This document shows positions 24,501 through 32,501 of a DNA stretch of 64,000 nt, one piece after another. The position numbers and the translations under genes are program-made. This DNA is from Mesorhizobium sp. M1E.F.Ca.ET.045.02.1.1 (GTDB lineage: Bacteria > Pseudomonadota > Alphaproteobacteria > Rhizobiales > Rhizobiaceae). Position 1 is the stretch's first letter, and the number at the start of each line of letters is the position of its first letter. Location: assembly GCF_003952485.1 (NCBI RefSeq), contig NZ_CP034447.1, positions 5,408,501-5,472,500 on the forward strand. Direction: 5' to 3'. A model generated the notes under the pieces. The model was not told where the DNA came from, made no database searches, and saw only the letters and a list, made by a program, of their open reading frames with translations.

Positions 24501-25879
24501 AACGCAAGGCATGGCTGGACTTCGTCATCGACAAAACCAGCTTCGGCGACGGCGTGCCCGCCGGACGGGCCATGACAGTCGCCTTCGGTCCCGACGGCCT
24601 TCGCCGGCTCGGGCTGGAGGGCGGCGTCGACGACGATCCGTTGGACACGTTTCCGGTCGCTTTTCGTCACGGTATGGGAAATCCCGAGCGCAGCCGCATC
24701 CTCGACGACAGAGGCCCGGACGGGCCCGACAAATGGCAGTGGGGCTCGGCCAAGTCGCCGGTCGACGCGGTTGTCATCTGCTACGCCAGGGAGCCGGCCG
24801 CGCTCAAGGCCGAGGTCACCGCCGCGAAGCGAAAGACGACAGGCGCCGGGATGAAGATCGTCGCCGAGTTACCGCTTGTCGTGAACCGCGAGCCCAAGAA
24901 GGAGGGCGTGAAATCCCAGCATATCGGCCACAACGGCAAGCCCGAGCGCCAGCGCGCCTATGAGCATTTCGGCTTCGCCGACGGTGTCTCGCAACCGATC
25001 GTCAGGGGCACGTCGCGCGCCAACAAGGGGGCCGCACCGATGCATCTGGTCGCGCCCGGCGAATTCCTGTTCGGCTATCGCGACGAGCACGGGTTTTATC
25101 CGGCCTCGCCCTCCGTCCAAGCGGCGCAGGATCGGATAGGCATCCTGTCGCAGGTGCGGCGGAACCGGCAGATTCCCGGCCAGCCTCCGCCGCCACGCGA
25201 CTTCGGCCGCAACGGTTCCTTCCTCGTCGTGCGCCAGTTCGAGCAGCACGTCGAGTTGTTCAACGACTACTGCAAGCATGCCGCCGCGCAGGCTGCGCGC
25301 GAGACTGGCGACGATGCCGTCACGCCACGCTGGGTGGCGGCCAAGATGCTGGGGCGCTGGCAGGACGGCAGTTCGCTGGTGCGCAACCCCGATGGCCGCC
25401 CGGGCCGCGGCGCCGACAATGATTTCGCACTTGGCGTGGAAGACCCGCAAGGGCATCGTTGCCCGCTCGGCTCGCACATACGCCGCTCCAATCCGCGCGA
25501 TTCGCTTGGCGAGGACCGCGAGACGCAGATCAGGATCGGCAAGCGCCACCGCATCCTGCGCGTCGGCCGCACCTATGAAAAGCAGGACCGGAGCGGGAAG
25601 GTCGAGAAGGGGTTGCTCTTCATGTGCCTCAACGCCGACATCGAGCGTCAGTACGAGTTCATCCAGCAGACCTGGGTTTCCTCGAACTCGTTCCAGGGCC
25701 TGGTCGCGGAAAAGGATCCGACGATCGGCGCGCGTGACGGTGGCGGCCGGTTCTCGATCCCGTCATGGGAAAAGGTCACTATGCTCAAGGACGTGCCGCA
25801 ATTCGTCACCACGAAGGGCGGCGGCTACTTCTTCATGCCGAGCCGGTCCGCGCTGCGATACCTGATTTCGCGGCTCTGA
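21599..25879 (+). CDS. Cytochrome P450 / DyP-type peroxidase fusion with internal membrane segments
   Basis: The 1426-aa protein has a P450 domain (about residues 40-430) with the ExxR motif EAMR (Glu308, Arg311) and heme loop FGHGIHLCIG (Cys384). Next come a region of unknown fold (430-640), two hydrophobic segments (about 645-715), and a region with INTIHFARWVLLPGTGKL and FFSNYGGSWESYLEDF (720-905). A DyP peroxidase follows (about 935-1426) with HFGFADGVSQP (distal Asp1128) and CPLGSHIRR (heme His1293). Two heme centres in one chain are therefore predicted, with the middle helices anchoring it to the inner membrane. The I-helix segment AGFVPTN lacks the usual acid-alcohol pair. No redox partner gene is adjacent. 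The substrate is unknown. GGGGGG lies 10 bp before the ATG, and a perfect CRP site lies 81 bp upstream. Confidence 0.88.
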   Translation: MINWKYFKGIWEAQKKQGPVSAMPPFDIDRLRKKGLPARIAKFLVQDHPHWWLAWLRRCHPNLAIGSRFLLVTKGVDVRDILERGDEFETPYGPEMTELARGSNFILGMQDGAAYRQMKSAVLSAFPPSQVEAAVRPIAERHSRDIMTRAAPGFDAVAGLMKIVPVRICRDYFGLEIDDETEFADWSIALSALFFSDPFADATTRQLAVVGGDRLIKVIDRSIAAIRNRQEKDDRPLARLVAQLDQKRLSLPDIHSIMLGMIAGFVPTNVLAGGNCLDVILSRTDARQAVDAALAEGSTDKLDRAILEAMRFKPIWIGPWRYTRRDAIIGQGTRRERLVKAGTVVMPATLSAMFDPEIVQRPNEFDTSRPHRDYMVFGHGIHLCIGAEIARIQIGECVRALFSKPKLNRVRGRAGKLAYVGAYPANLKVDFERSPLCRTVDQSMVTVVCPITRAVPLDAVRDKVGALGNPAIDEVGGALDKVGSIHFTSLAVAATGKDEKSGLDTGALVLEISGDRSTDDVIGAITQAIGHRLRPIFRDVCGLSDGGSLEDFLKKHHIEISPSFGSTAGLVFSGTPGHSVRRILAEARLADSVREIVEKPRAGTGNALAVLTEARRHAQALGQFGWAFEPAESLLERPPGRWWRALTTTLLAPAVLATVAIVVLACWRMTYVLVFGNPHGITFTNIAIAGTALLLAVLGLLAIALLFVGLCFLGLRRLEDKDWPQNTPVDIGALDRILANEDHCAQNHLTAISTMKAGILRRLALRLTFYLISISAQKVFKPGFLATINTIHFARWVLLPGTGKLMFFSNYGGSWESYLEDFIAKASEGLTGVWSNTEGYPRTRWLFLDGARDGDRFKRWARRQQVPTLFWYSAYPHLNTTRIRINSRIRRGMASATGNEARDWVSLFGSLQRPQARPAETVGREPAPSPLEELEAGEIQSIFFGPFGALGYGHMLAIRVPEDLPAMQRKAWLDFVIDKTSFGDGVPAGRAMTVAFGPDGLRRLGLEGGVDDDPLDTFPVAFRHGMGNPERSRILDDRGPDGPDKWQWGSAKSPVDAVVICYAREPAALKAEVTAAKRKTTGAGMKIVAELPLVVNREPKKEGVKSQHIGHNGKPERQRAYEHFGFADGVSQPIVRGTSRANKGAAPMHLVAPGEFLFGYRDEHGFYPASPSVQAAQDRIGILSQVRRNRQIPGQPPPPRDFGRNGSFLVVRQFEQHVELFNDYCKHAAAQAARETGDDAVTPRWVAAKMLGRWQDGSSLVRNPDGRPGRGADNDFALGVEDPQGHRCPLGSHIRRSNPRDSLGEDRETQIRIGKRHRILRVGRTYEKQDRSGKVEKGLLFMCLNADIERQYEFIQQTWVSSNSFQGLVAEKDPTIGARDGGGRFSIPSWEKVTMLKDVPQFVTTKGGGYFFMPSRSALRYLISRL

Positions 25880-25896
25880 TTCGGGGAACGGCTCGC

Positions 25897-26640
25897 TCAG
25901 TCGTCGTCCTGCGATTCGGCGATCTGGTTCAGCGCGGCGGCATTGGTGATACGCAGCCCGCCGCGCTTGATGGCGATCATGTGCCGGTTGCGCCAGTCGT
26001 TGAGCGTCTTGTTGACCGATTCGCGCGTCGCGCCGAGGAACTCGCCAAGCTCCGACTGCGAGATCGGAATCCAGCCGGCAGCGTCTGCCATGACACCGCT
26101 GAGGAACACCAGCCGCTTCGCCAGCCGGGCCTCGATGCCGAAGAAAGCCTGGTCGCCGAGTTCGCCGCTGACCCAGCGCAGCCGCGCGCATAGCAGTTCG
26201 ATCATCGCACGCGCCAGCGACGGATTTTTTTCAATGCGATCAAAGAGTTGTGTTCGGCTGAGTGAAACCAGCTCGCAAGCGGTGTGACAGATGGCGGTGG
26301 CCGTGCGCGGGAGCCCGTCGAGGGCGCCGATCTCGCCGACGAGGCTGCGCGAAAGCTCGATATTGGCCACCAGCTTCTGTCCGCCCGGCGAATAGAGCGA
26401 GATTTCGACGGTGCCGCTGATCACGCCGTAGATACGGTCGGACGCATCCTCCTGGACGAACAGGTGCTGACCGGCGGCGTAGCGTTCGACCTTGCAGCCG
26501 CCGAACAGCATCTCGAACTGGCGCGGGTCGATCCGCGCCAGGCGCGGCACAGCGCCCCTGTCGTCTACGCCGGCTGTGGCCATGATGCGATTCCGCCTCT
26601 CGTTGAGCGGAAATTGTAGGACAAGTGCATGCTCGATCAT
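25897..26640 (-). CDS. Crp/Fnr family cAMP-type regulator
   Basis: The 247-aa regulator has an N-terminal cyclic-nucleotide-binding barrel with LVGEIGALDGLPRTATA, keeping the Gly-Glu and Arg-Thr that hold the phosphate and ribose of cAMP in CRP. The winged helix-turn-helix ISQSELGEFLGATRESVNKT follows; its recognition helix keeps the Arg-Glu that reads TGTGA and has Lys where CRP has the second Arg. No FNR-type cysteine cluster is seen. It ends 17 bp from the P450-DyP stop, convergent with it. The start at 26640 has GGAG upstream; a Met 19 codons in (26583) is also plausible. The target sites are probably the two TGTGA-N6-TCACA palindromes. Confidence 0.9.
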   Translation of the reverse strand: MIEHALVLQFPLNERRNRIMATAGVDDRGAVPRLARIDPRQFEMLFGGCKVERYAAGQHLFVQEDASDRIYGVISGTVEISLYSPGGQKLVANIELSRSLVGEIGALDGLPRTATAICHTACELVSLSRTQLFDRIEKNPSLARAMIELLCARLRWVSGELGDQAFFGIEARLAKRLVFLSGVMADAAGWIPISQSELGEFLGATRESVNKTLNDWRNRHMIAIKRGGLRITNAAALNQIAESQDDD

Positions 26641-26832
26641 AGCTTCGTCTCCGTTGATGGTCGCCAGTCGCCGGGCGACATGCCTCTGGCAGCAGTCCCG
26701 GACGCCAACCTGCTTCGAAAAACAGATTGGCCCGGCAATTGATTGACTGACACGCCTGGCGGAGCGCGATCGATCTTCGAAACGCCGTCCGCGCGCGTCG
26801 GTGGGAGGTGCCTACGCGCGCAGACAGCAAAT

Positions 26833-26886
26833 CTGAAAATGGCTAGGTGATCGAAATTCCTTGCCGAGGAACGGCCCCATTTTCAG
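26833..26886. repeat. Nested inverted repeat in the Crp-protease intergenic region
   Basis: Outer arms CTGAAAATGG (26833-26842) and CCATTTTCAG (26877-26886) are perfect complements. Inside, TTCCT (26858-26862) and AGGAA (26868-26872) form a second stem with a 5-nt loop. The gap 26641-27178 (538 bp) has no gene but holds this element, a perfect CRP site and another palindrome. The element could be a cruciform, an RNA structure or a terminator-like remnant. There is no T-run. Confidence 0.5.
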
Positions 26887-26972
26887 GCCCGGAAGCCTTG
26901 TCGGACCTGTGCATCGAAGCAGAAGCCAGTGCCACCCGGTGCAATATTTGTGCGTGAAGCTCGCCCGACGTA

Positions 26973-26988
26973 TGTGAAGGCGATCACA
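26973..26988. promoter_or_regulatory. Perfect CRP-type site upstream of the protease-MBL genes
   Basis: TGTGAAGGCGATCACA matches TGTGA-N6-TCACA without mismatch. It is 190 bp upstream of the dual-protease start and 332 bp upstream of the divergent crp-family gene. Together with the copy at 21503 it defines a two-site candidate regulon for the regulator encoded between them. Confidence 0.72.
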
Positions 26989-27020
26989 GAAGCGTCTGTC
27001 ACACGGCGCGATCGTCATTT

Positions 27021-27039
27021 TCCGAATGTATGTTTCGGA
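27021..27039. promoter_or_regulatory. Palindrome TCCGAA-N7-TTCGGA
   Basis: Six-base perfect arms around TGTATGT lie 32 bp downstream of the CRP-type site and 139 bp upstream of the protease gene. The symmetry suggests a second operator, for an unidentified protein, in the same control region; chance cannot be excluded. Confidence 0.35.
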
Positions 27040-27178
27040 CGCCAAGCATATCGTGCCGAAACACAATCGGCTTGATTTCCTGGTGGACAAACAGACCGAT
27101 CGAATCATGGCTTGAAACTTGGCTTGACCGGAGATGACGGCCGACGCCATGATTCCATTTCCGGGGAGGGGGTGCGCC

Positions 27179-30100
27179 ATGGCGAGGGGACTCCTGATCA
27201 AGGTTCGCGGCGATGGCACCGGGCTTGCAGCGCGAGGCCGGTCGCTTGGCATAGGGGGCATCGACGCCGAACCGATCCTGACCCTGCCGCCGGGTGCGTC
27301 CAGCGCTGACTACGGGGCGGCGGGGGACCGTGGCGCGACCTGGCTGCGGGTTTCCGCCAAGGCGGCAGGCTCGGACAATCCTTGGGACGATGCCCACAAG
27401 CTTGTAGCCCGCGGCGGAGATTTCGCGGCGGCGGGCGTGGATGTCCTGGCAGTCGAGCCCGACATCGAACAGCGATGGGAGTACAAGAACGGCAGCGGCG
27501 ACCGCGGCATGGCGGCGAGCGCCGCGCCTGCCTGCACCTTCGACGATCAGGATCCTCGCGGCGGACAAGCGGTCGTCCGGGACGGTGTCGCCTGGAACGC
27601 CGGGCCGAATTTCAGCCAATTCGCGGCCGCCCGCACCAGGGTTGGCGCCAAGCAGGCCAACATCACCATCGCTCATCTCGATACCGGCTTCGATCCGGGA
27701 CATCGCACATTGCCGGCCGGGCTTCTGGCGGCAAAGCAGCGCAATTTCGTCGATGACGGCACCGGACCGGACAACGCGACCGATCATGCGCCTGCCGGCA
27801 CGCTCACCAGCAATCGCGGTCACGGCACCGGCACGCTCAGCCTGCTTGCCGGCAACAAGCTCGACGGCACCTCGCCGCACTGGCCGGGTTTCACCGATTT
27901 CGTCGGCGGTACCCCGCAGGCCAAGATCCTTCCGGTGCGCATCGCCGACTGGGTGGTGCGGCTGACGACAGGCACGATGGTGCAAGGCATCGAGTATGCG
28001 CGCCAGCAAGGCGCCCAGGTGCTGTCGATGAGCATGGGCGGCCTCGCCTCGCAAGCGCTGGTCGATGCCATCAACCTTGCTTACGACCATGGCCTGGTCA
28101 TGGTCACCGCGGCTGGCAACAACTTTGCCATCACGCCTCGCAGCATCGTCTATCCCGCGCGCTACAACCGTGTGCTGGCGGCATGCGGCGTGATGGGCGA
28201 TGGCCGCGCCTATGCCGGACTCGCCTTCGGCACCATGCAGGGCAACTACGGCCCGCCGTCGAAGATGAAGACGGCGCTCGGCGCCTACACGCCGAACGTG
28301 CCCTGGGCGGAGATCGACTGCGCCAAGGTCGTCGACATGGATGGCAACGGCACGTCGGCGGCGACGCCGCAGATCGCGGCAGCCGCGGCGCTTTGGCTGG
28401 CCGAGCACTGGGATCGTGTGAAGACTTATCCGCAGCCATGGATGCGCATCGAGGCCGTCCGCTTCGCGCTGTTCAAGGTGGCGCAGAAATCCACGCAGAA
28501 GATGAACACCACCGAGACGCTGGAGAAGATCGGGCAGGGGGTGGTTCGCGCCTTCGATGCGCTGGCAATCTCCCCACCGGCCGAGAACCAGCTCCGAAAA
28601 CTGCCGCCGGCCGCCTATACATGGAGCTGGCTGGATCTGCTCACCGTCGGCAATTCTCTGGCGGCACGGCGACCGGCCGCCGTCCAAAGGCAAAAGATGT
28701 TTGCGCTCGAGCTTATGCAGATGGCGCAAACCACCGCTTCCGTCGACCAGGCGATCGCCGACCCGGATGGCGATCCGGCCGCGATCTCGGCCGCCGCGCG
28801 CAACCGCTATTTCGAGGCGGCTCTCGACGAAGGCAATCCGTCGAAGCCGCTCAAGGCCTTTCTCGAAGGGTTGCTGGGCAGGGCCGGCGCCAAGCCGGTG
28901 CCGGTCGCCGTTCCCGCCGCAAGCCCGGCGCCGATCAGGCGCAAGCCGCGCCCGCTGCCGCCGCCGCAGCGGCGCCTGCGCATCTACGCGCTCGACCCTT
29001 CGGTCGCCAAGCGGCTGGACTCGGTGTCGGTCCACCAGGCGACGCTCTCGGTTCCCTGGGACGACGAGCCATCGGCCGACAAGCCGCTGCTGGCGGGCCC
29101 GATCGGCGAATATCTCGAGGTGGTCGATGTCGATCCGGCCTCCGACCGCGTCTACGATCCGGTCGACCTCAACGACAAGGTGCTCCTGGCCCAGGACGGC
29201 CTGCCGCCTTCGGAAGGCAATCCGAAGTTTCACCAGCAGATGGTCTACGCGGTCGCCATGACAACGATCGGCCATTTCGAGCGCGCACTCGGCCGTCGCG
29301 CGCTGTGGGCGCCGCACTATTCGCAAACCCCCGGCCGCAGCGGCGACATGACGGTAAAGGCCCACTATGTGCCGCGCCTGCGCATCTATCCACACGCGCT
29401 GCGCGCCGAGAACGCCTATTACAGCCCGGAAAAGAAGGCGCTGCTGTTCGGCTATTTCCCGGCAACCAGCAATGAGGGCGACGTCACCACACCTGGGACG
29501 ACGGTGTTTTCTTGCCTGTCCAGCGACATCATCGCGCATGAGATGTCGCATGCGCTGCTCGACGGGCTGCATCGGCGCTTCCAGGAAGCGTCCAATCCGG
29601 ACGTTCCGGCCTTCCATGAGGCGTTTGCCGACATCGTTGCGCTGTTCCAGCATTTTACCCTGAAGGAGCTGGTGAGTTTCGAGATCGGCAAGGCGAGGGG
29701 CGATGTGTCGGCGGCGTCGCTGCTTTCCGGCATCGCCAAGCAATTCGGTGAAGGCAGCGGCCGGGCCGGACCACTGCGCGAATATGGCGGCTCGGGCATG
29801 GCCGACCTCGACTACGACAAAACCTTCGAGGCGCATGACCGCGGCTCGATCCTCGTCTTCGCGGTCTATCAGGCGTTCATCGCCATCGCCGACCGCCGCA
29901 CCGACGATCTGATCCAGCTTGCCACCGGCGGTACCGGTATCCTGCCGGCAGGCACCTTGCATCCGAGCCTTGTCGAGCGCCTTACCGACGAGGTTGCCAA
30001 GACCGCCGGACAGATGCTCACCATGTGCATCCGTGCGCTCGATTATTGCCCGGCCGTCGACATCACCTTCGGCGAGTATCTGCGCGCGCTGATCACTGCC

Positions 30101-30850
30101 GACCGCGATGCCTATCCGGACGATCCGCTCCATTATCGCCTGGCGTTCCTGGAATCCTTCCGCAAGTGGAAGCTTTTGCCGCGCGACGTGCGGACCATTT
30201 CGGAAGAGACGCTCGCCTGGAGCGCGCCGGAAGACCCTTCGCCACCATGGCTGAGCGGGTTGCTGAGCAAGATCGACCTCGGCTGGAACCAGAAGCTGAA
30301 GCGCGCCGAGATCTTCGCCCTCAATGACAAGAACCGCTACGCGCTGTGGAAGGCTATGCACAAGGCCTTCGCGTCCAACCCGGACCTCTACAAGCAGTTC
30401 GGCCTGCTGCCCGACCTGCCGCGCTACAATGAGGACGGCACGGTCATGCACGCGCCGAAGAAGGGCGAGACGACTTTCGACATCTACAGCGTACGGCCGA
30501 CGCGGCGGGTCGAGCCGGACGGTTCGTTCCGCGTCGAGGTGGTCGCCGTTATCCAGCAGCGGATACCCGTCGCCGTCGACGGCACGCCTGCGCCGCAGGG
30601 CGTGAACAAGGGTAACGGCTTCTTCTGGTTCCGCGGCGGCGCGACCATCATCATCGACCCGCGCGAAGGCTTTGAGGAGATCCGCTACTCGATCATCAAG
30701 AACACCGGCAGCGCGGACCGGCAGAAGCGGCAGGCCGGGACGATGGCGGCAAACTATCTGTCGCCGCTCAGAGCGCTCTATTTCGGCGGCGAGGTGTCGG
30801 AACCCTTCGCCCTGCTGCATGCCAGCGACGGAGACGACGACCATGTCTAG
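27179..30850 (+). CDS. Subtilisin-like serine protease fused to HExxH metalloprotease
   Basis: The 1223-aa protein has an N-terminal region (1-150) resembling a subtilase prodomain, then an S8 domain with a complete triad: AHLDTGFDPGH (Asp168), RGHGTGTLSLLAG (His215) and GNGTSAATPQIA (Ser393). A helical stretch and a Pro/Ala-rich linker (about 575-605) lead to a metalloprotease-like part with HEMSH (His787, Glu788, His791) and EAFAD (Glu814, Asp818). The spacing and ExxxD form fit a gluzincin (thermolysin-like) zinc site. The C-terminal 100 residues are beta-rich. No signal peptide is seen. GGGGAGGGGG precedes the ATG at 27179; two earlier in-frame ATGs lack a good site. Its stop overlaps the MBL gene start, so the two are co-expressed. 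The substrate is unknown. Confidence 0.88.
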   Translation: MARGLLIKVRGDGTGLAARGRSLGIGGIDAEPILTLPPGASSADYGAAGDRGATWLRVSAKAAGSDNPWDDAHKLVARGGDFAAAGVDVLAVEPDIEQRWEYKNGSGDRGMAASAAPACTFDDQDPRGGQAVVRDGVAWNAGPNFSQFAAARTRVGAKQANITIAHLDTGFDPGHRTLPAGLLAAKQRNFVDDGTGPDNATDHAPAGTLTSNRGHGTGTLSLLAGNKLDGTSPHWPGFTDFVGGTPQAKILPVRIADWVVRLTTGTMVQGIEYARQQGAQVLSMSMGGLASQALVDAINLAYDHGLVMVTAAGNNFAITPRSIVYPARYNRVLAACGVMGDGRAYAGLAFGTMQGNYGPPSKMKTALGAYTPNVPWAEIDCAKVVDMDGNGTSAATPQIAAAAALWLAEHWDRVKTYPQPWMRIEAVRFALFKVAQKSTQKMNTTETLEKIGQGVVRAFDALAISPPAENQLRKLPPAAYTWSWLDLLTVGNSLAARRPAAVQRQKMFALELMQMAQTTASVDQAIADPDGDPAAISAAARNRYFEAALDEGNPSKPLKAFLEGLLGRAGAKPVPVAVPAASPAPIRRKPRPLPPPQRRLRIYALDPSVAKRLDSVSVHQATLSVPWDDEPSADKPLLAGPIGEYLEVVDVDPASDRVYDPVDLNDKVLLAQDGLPPSEGNPKFHQQMVYAVAMTTIGHFERALGRRALWAPHYSQTPGRSGDMTVKAHYVPRLRIYPHALRAENAYYSPEKKALLFGYFPATSNEGDVTTPGTTVFSCLSSDIIAHEMSHALLDGLHRRFQEASNPDVPAFHEAFADIVALFQHFTLKELVSFEIGKARGDVSAASLLSGIAKQFGEGSGRAGPLREYGGSGMADLDYDKTFEAHDRGSILVFAVYQAFIAIADRRTDDLIQLATGGTGILPAGTLHPSLVERLTDEVAKTAGQMLTMCIRALDYCPAVDITFGEYLRALITADRDAYPDDPLHYRLAFLESFRKWKLLPRDVRTISEETLAWSAPEDPSPPWLSGLLSKIDLGWNQKLKRAEIFALNDKNRYALWKAMHKAFASNPDLYKQFGLLPDLPRYNEDGTVMHAPKKGETTFDIYSVRPTRRVEPDGSFRVEVVAVIQQRIPVAVDGTPAPQGVNKGNGFFWFRGGATIIIDPREGFEEIRYSIIKNTGSADRQKRQAGTMAANYLSPLRALYFGGEVSEPFALLHASDGDDDHV

Positions 30851-32369
30851 AAGGCCCGCGGCAAGGAGAAGGCCCGTTGACGCCACGGCTTCCGCGACGA
30901 CGCATGCGTCGGCCGTCACCGTCCGGCACTATTGCCAGGGCATCGGCGACTGCCACCTGCTCACCTTCACGAAGCCGGATGGCTCGCTGTTCCGCATGCT
31001 GATCGATTGCGGCATCCACGTCTCGATCACAGGCGGTCCGGCGCTCGTCGCCGACATCGTCGCCGACCTTAAGAAGGACACGGGCGGCAGGATCGATGTG
31101 CTCGTTGTCACGCATGAGCACTGGGACCACGTCTCGGGGTTCCTGACCGCGAAGGACCTGTTCAAGGATTTTGCCGTCGGCGATGTCTGGATGGCTTGGA
31201 CCGAAAACCCCGCCGACGCCGAAGCTGTGGAGCTCGACAAGTTCAAGGGCCAGGCGCTCGCAGCGCTGCAAAGCGCGGGCCAGAAGCTTGACGGCATGCA
31301 GGGGCTCAACCCTTACATGGCGGGCGTCCGCGACGGTCTGCAGGCCGTGCTCGGTTTCCAGTTCGGCGCGGCCGGCGAACGGGTGCGTTCGGCGCGCGAT
31401 GCCGCGGCAAAGTTGTCCGCAAAACCGTCGCCCACCTATTTCGAGCCCGGCGGGGCGCCGCAGTCGATCGCCGAACTGCCCAATCTTCGGATTTATGTGC
31501 TCGGTCCGCCGCGCGACAAGGCAGCTCTCCGACTGGAGGAAAAGGCGAGCGAGATGTTTCCGCTCGCCAGCGGCGGGCCGTTTGCACGGGCGCTCGCATC
31601 CGGGCTGAAGATGAACCAGGCCGACGATCCGACCTATATCGACGAACTCAGCCCCTTCGAACGCAACATCGGCACGCCGCTTTCCGCGGCGCAGAACGGC
31701 GACAAGGGCAGCGATCCGGCCGTCGATATCGGCGCCTTTACCAGCAAGCACTATTCCGGGGCGGTTTCGGGCGCCGCACCCATGGAGGATCGCGACCAGT
31801 CCTGGCGCCGCATCGACGCCGACTGGATGGCAATTGCCGCCGACCTGGCGCTGCAGCTCGATCGCGGCGTCAACAACACCAGCCTTGTGCTCGCCTTCGA
31901 ATTCACCGACACCGGCCGCGTGTTCCTGTTCCCGGGCGACGCCCAGATCGGCAATTGGCTGAGCTGGAAGGATCTGAAGTTCCAGGTGGGAGCGGCGACC
32001 GTCACCACCGCCGACCTTCTGGCGCGCACCGTCTATCTGAAGGTCGCGCATCACGGCAGCCAGAACGCCACGCCGGAAAAGCAGGGACTCGACCTGATAA
32101 CGAGCCCGGACCTCTCGGCTTTCGTTCCCACCAACAAGCTGGATGCGTTGAAGGTCCATTGGGGCGAGATGCCCTATGGCGCGATCCTGACCGCGCTCGA
32201 AGCGAAGACCAAGGGCCGGGTCATCCGGGCCGACGATGCCTGGCTGGCGAATGCGAATGGAAAGCCAGCTTTCGCTTCGCCCTCGGGCTCGATCCTGGCG
32301 GTGCGCAGTGCGCCGCGCGATCATGCCCGTGGGGCGGGTGGGCTGTGGGTCGAGGTGGATTTGGCTTAG
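30843..32369 (+). CDS. Metallo-beta-lactamase-fold hydrolase (ComEC-like)
   Basis: The 508-aa protein carries VTHEHWDHVSG (His91, His93, Asp95, His96), the zinc motif of the metallo-beta-lactamase fold. Towards its C terminus come FLFPGDAQIGNW and LKVAHHGSQNATP, the Asp- and His-bearing motifs typical of the ComEC-type hydrolase branch. About 150 residues are inserted between these motif groups. ComEC-branch enzymes cleave phosphodiesters of nucleic acids or nucleotides; the substrate here is open. There are no membrane helices or signal peptide. Its ATG lies 8 bp inside the end of the dual-protease gene, so the pair is translationally coupled. Confidence 0.88.
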   Translation: MSRRPAARRRPVDATASATTHASAVTVRHYCQGIGDCHLLTFTKPDGSLFRMLIDCGIHVSITGGPALVADIVADLKKDTGGRIDVLVVTHEHWDHVSGFLTAKDLFKDFAVGDVWMAWTENPADAEAVELDKFKGQALAALQSAGQKLDGMQGLNPYMAGVRDGLQAVLGFQFGAAGERVRSARDAAAKLSAKPSPTYFEPGGAPQSIAELPNLRIYVLGPPRDKAALRLEEKASEMFPLASGGPFARALASGLKMNQADDPTYIDELSPFERNIGTPLSAAQNGDKGSDPAVDIGAFTSKHYSGAVSGAAPMEDRDQSWRRIDADWMAIAADLALQLDRGVNNTSLVLAFEFTDTGRVFLFPGDAQIGNWLSWKDLKFQVGAATVTTADLLARTVYLKVAHHGSQNATPEKQGLDLITSPDLSAFVPTNKLDALKVHWGEMPYGAILTALEAKTKGRVIRADDAWLANANGKPAFASPSGSILAVRSAPRDHARGAGGLWVEVDLA

Positions 32370-32501
32370 GGAGTTCGGGCCGACGCGCAGAAGGCGTGCC
32401 GCGTCGCCATGGCTTCGAGATTGCGGAAATCGAAAAACCGCTCTATTGAGCGCTCGGCCGATTGAGGGCGGCCATCCACGTCACGTTCCACAGGTCGCCC
32501 C

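Noticed and set aside
22925..24670. A 581-codon minus-strand frame inside the P450-DyP gene
   Set aside because: Low-complexity Arg/Gly/Ala-rich shadow; the plus-strand frame carries both heme motifs in one uninterrupted reading frame.
26999..30919. A 1306-codon open frame on the minus strand across the dual-protease gene
   Set aside because: It is an antisense shadow of a GC-rich gene: its product is rich in Arg, His, Gly and Asp without domain motifs, while the plus strand has intact catalytic motifs and a strong ribosome-binding site.
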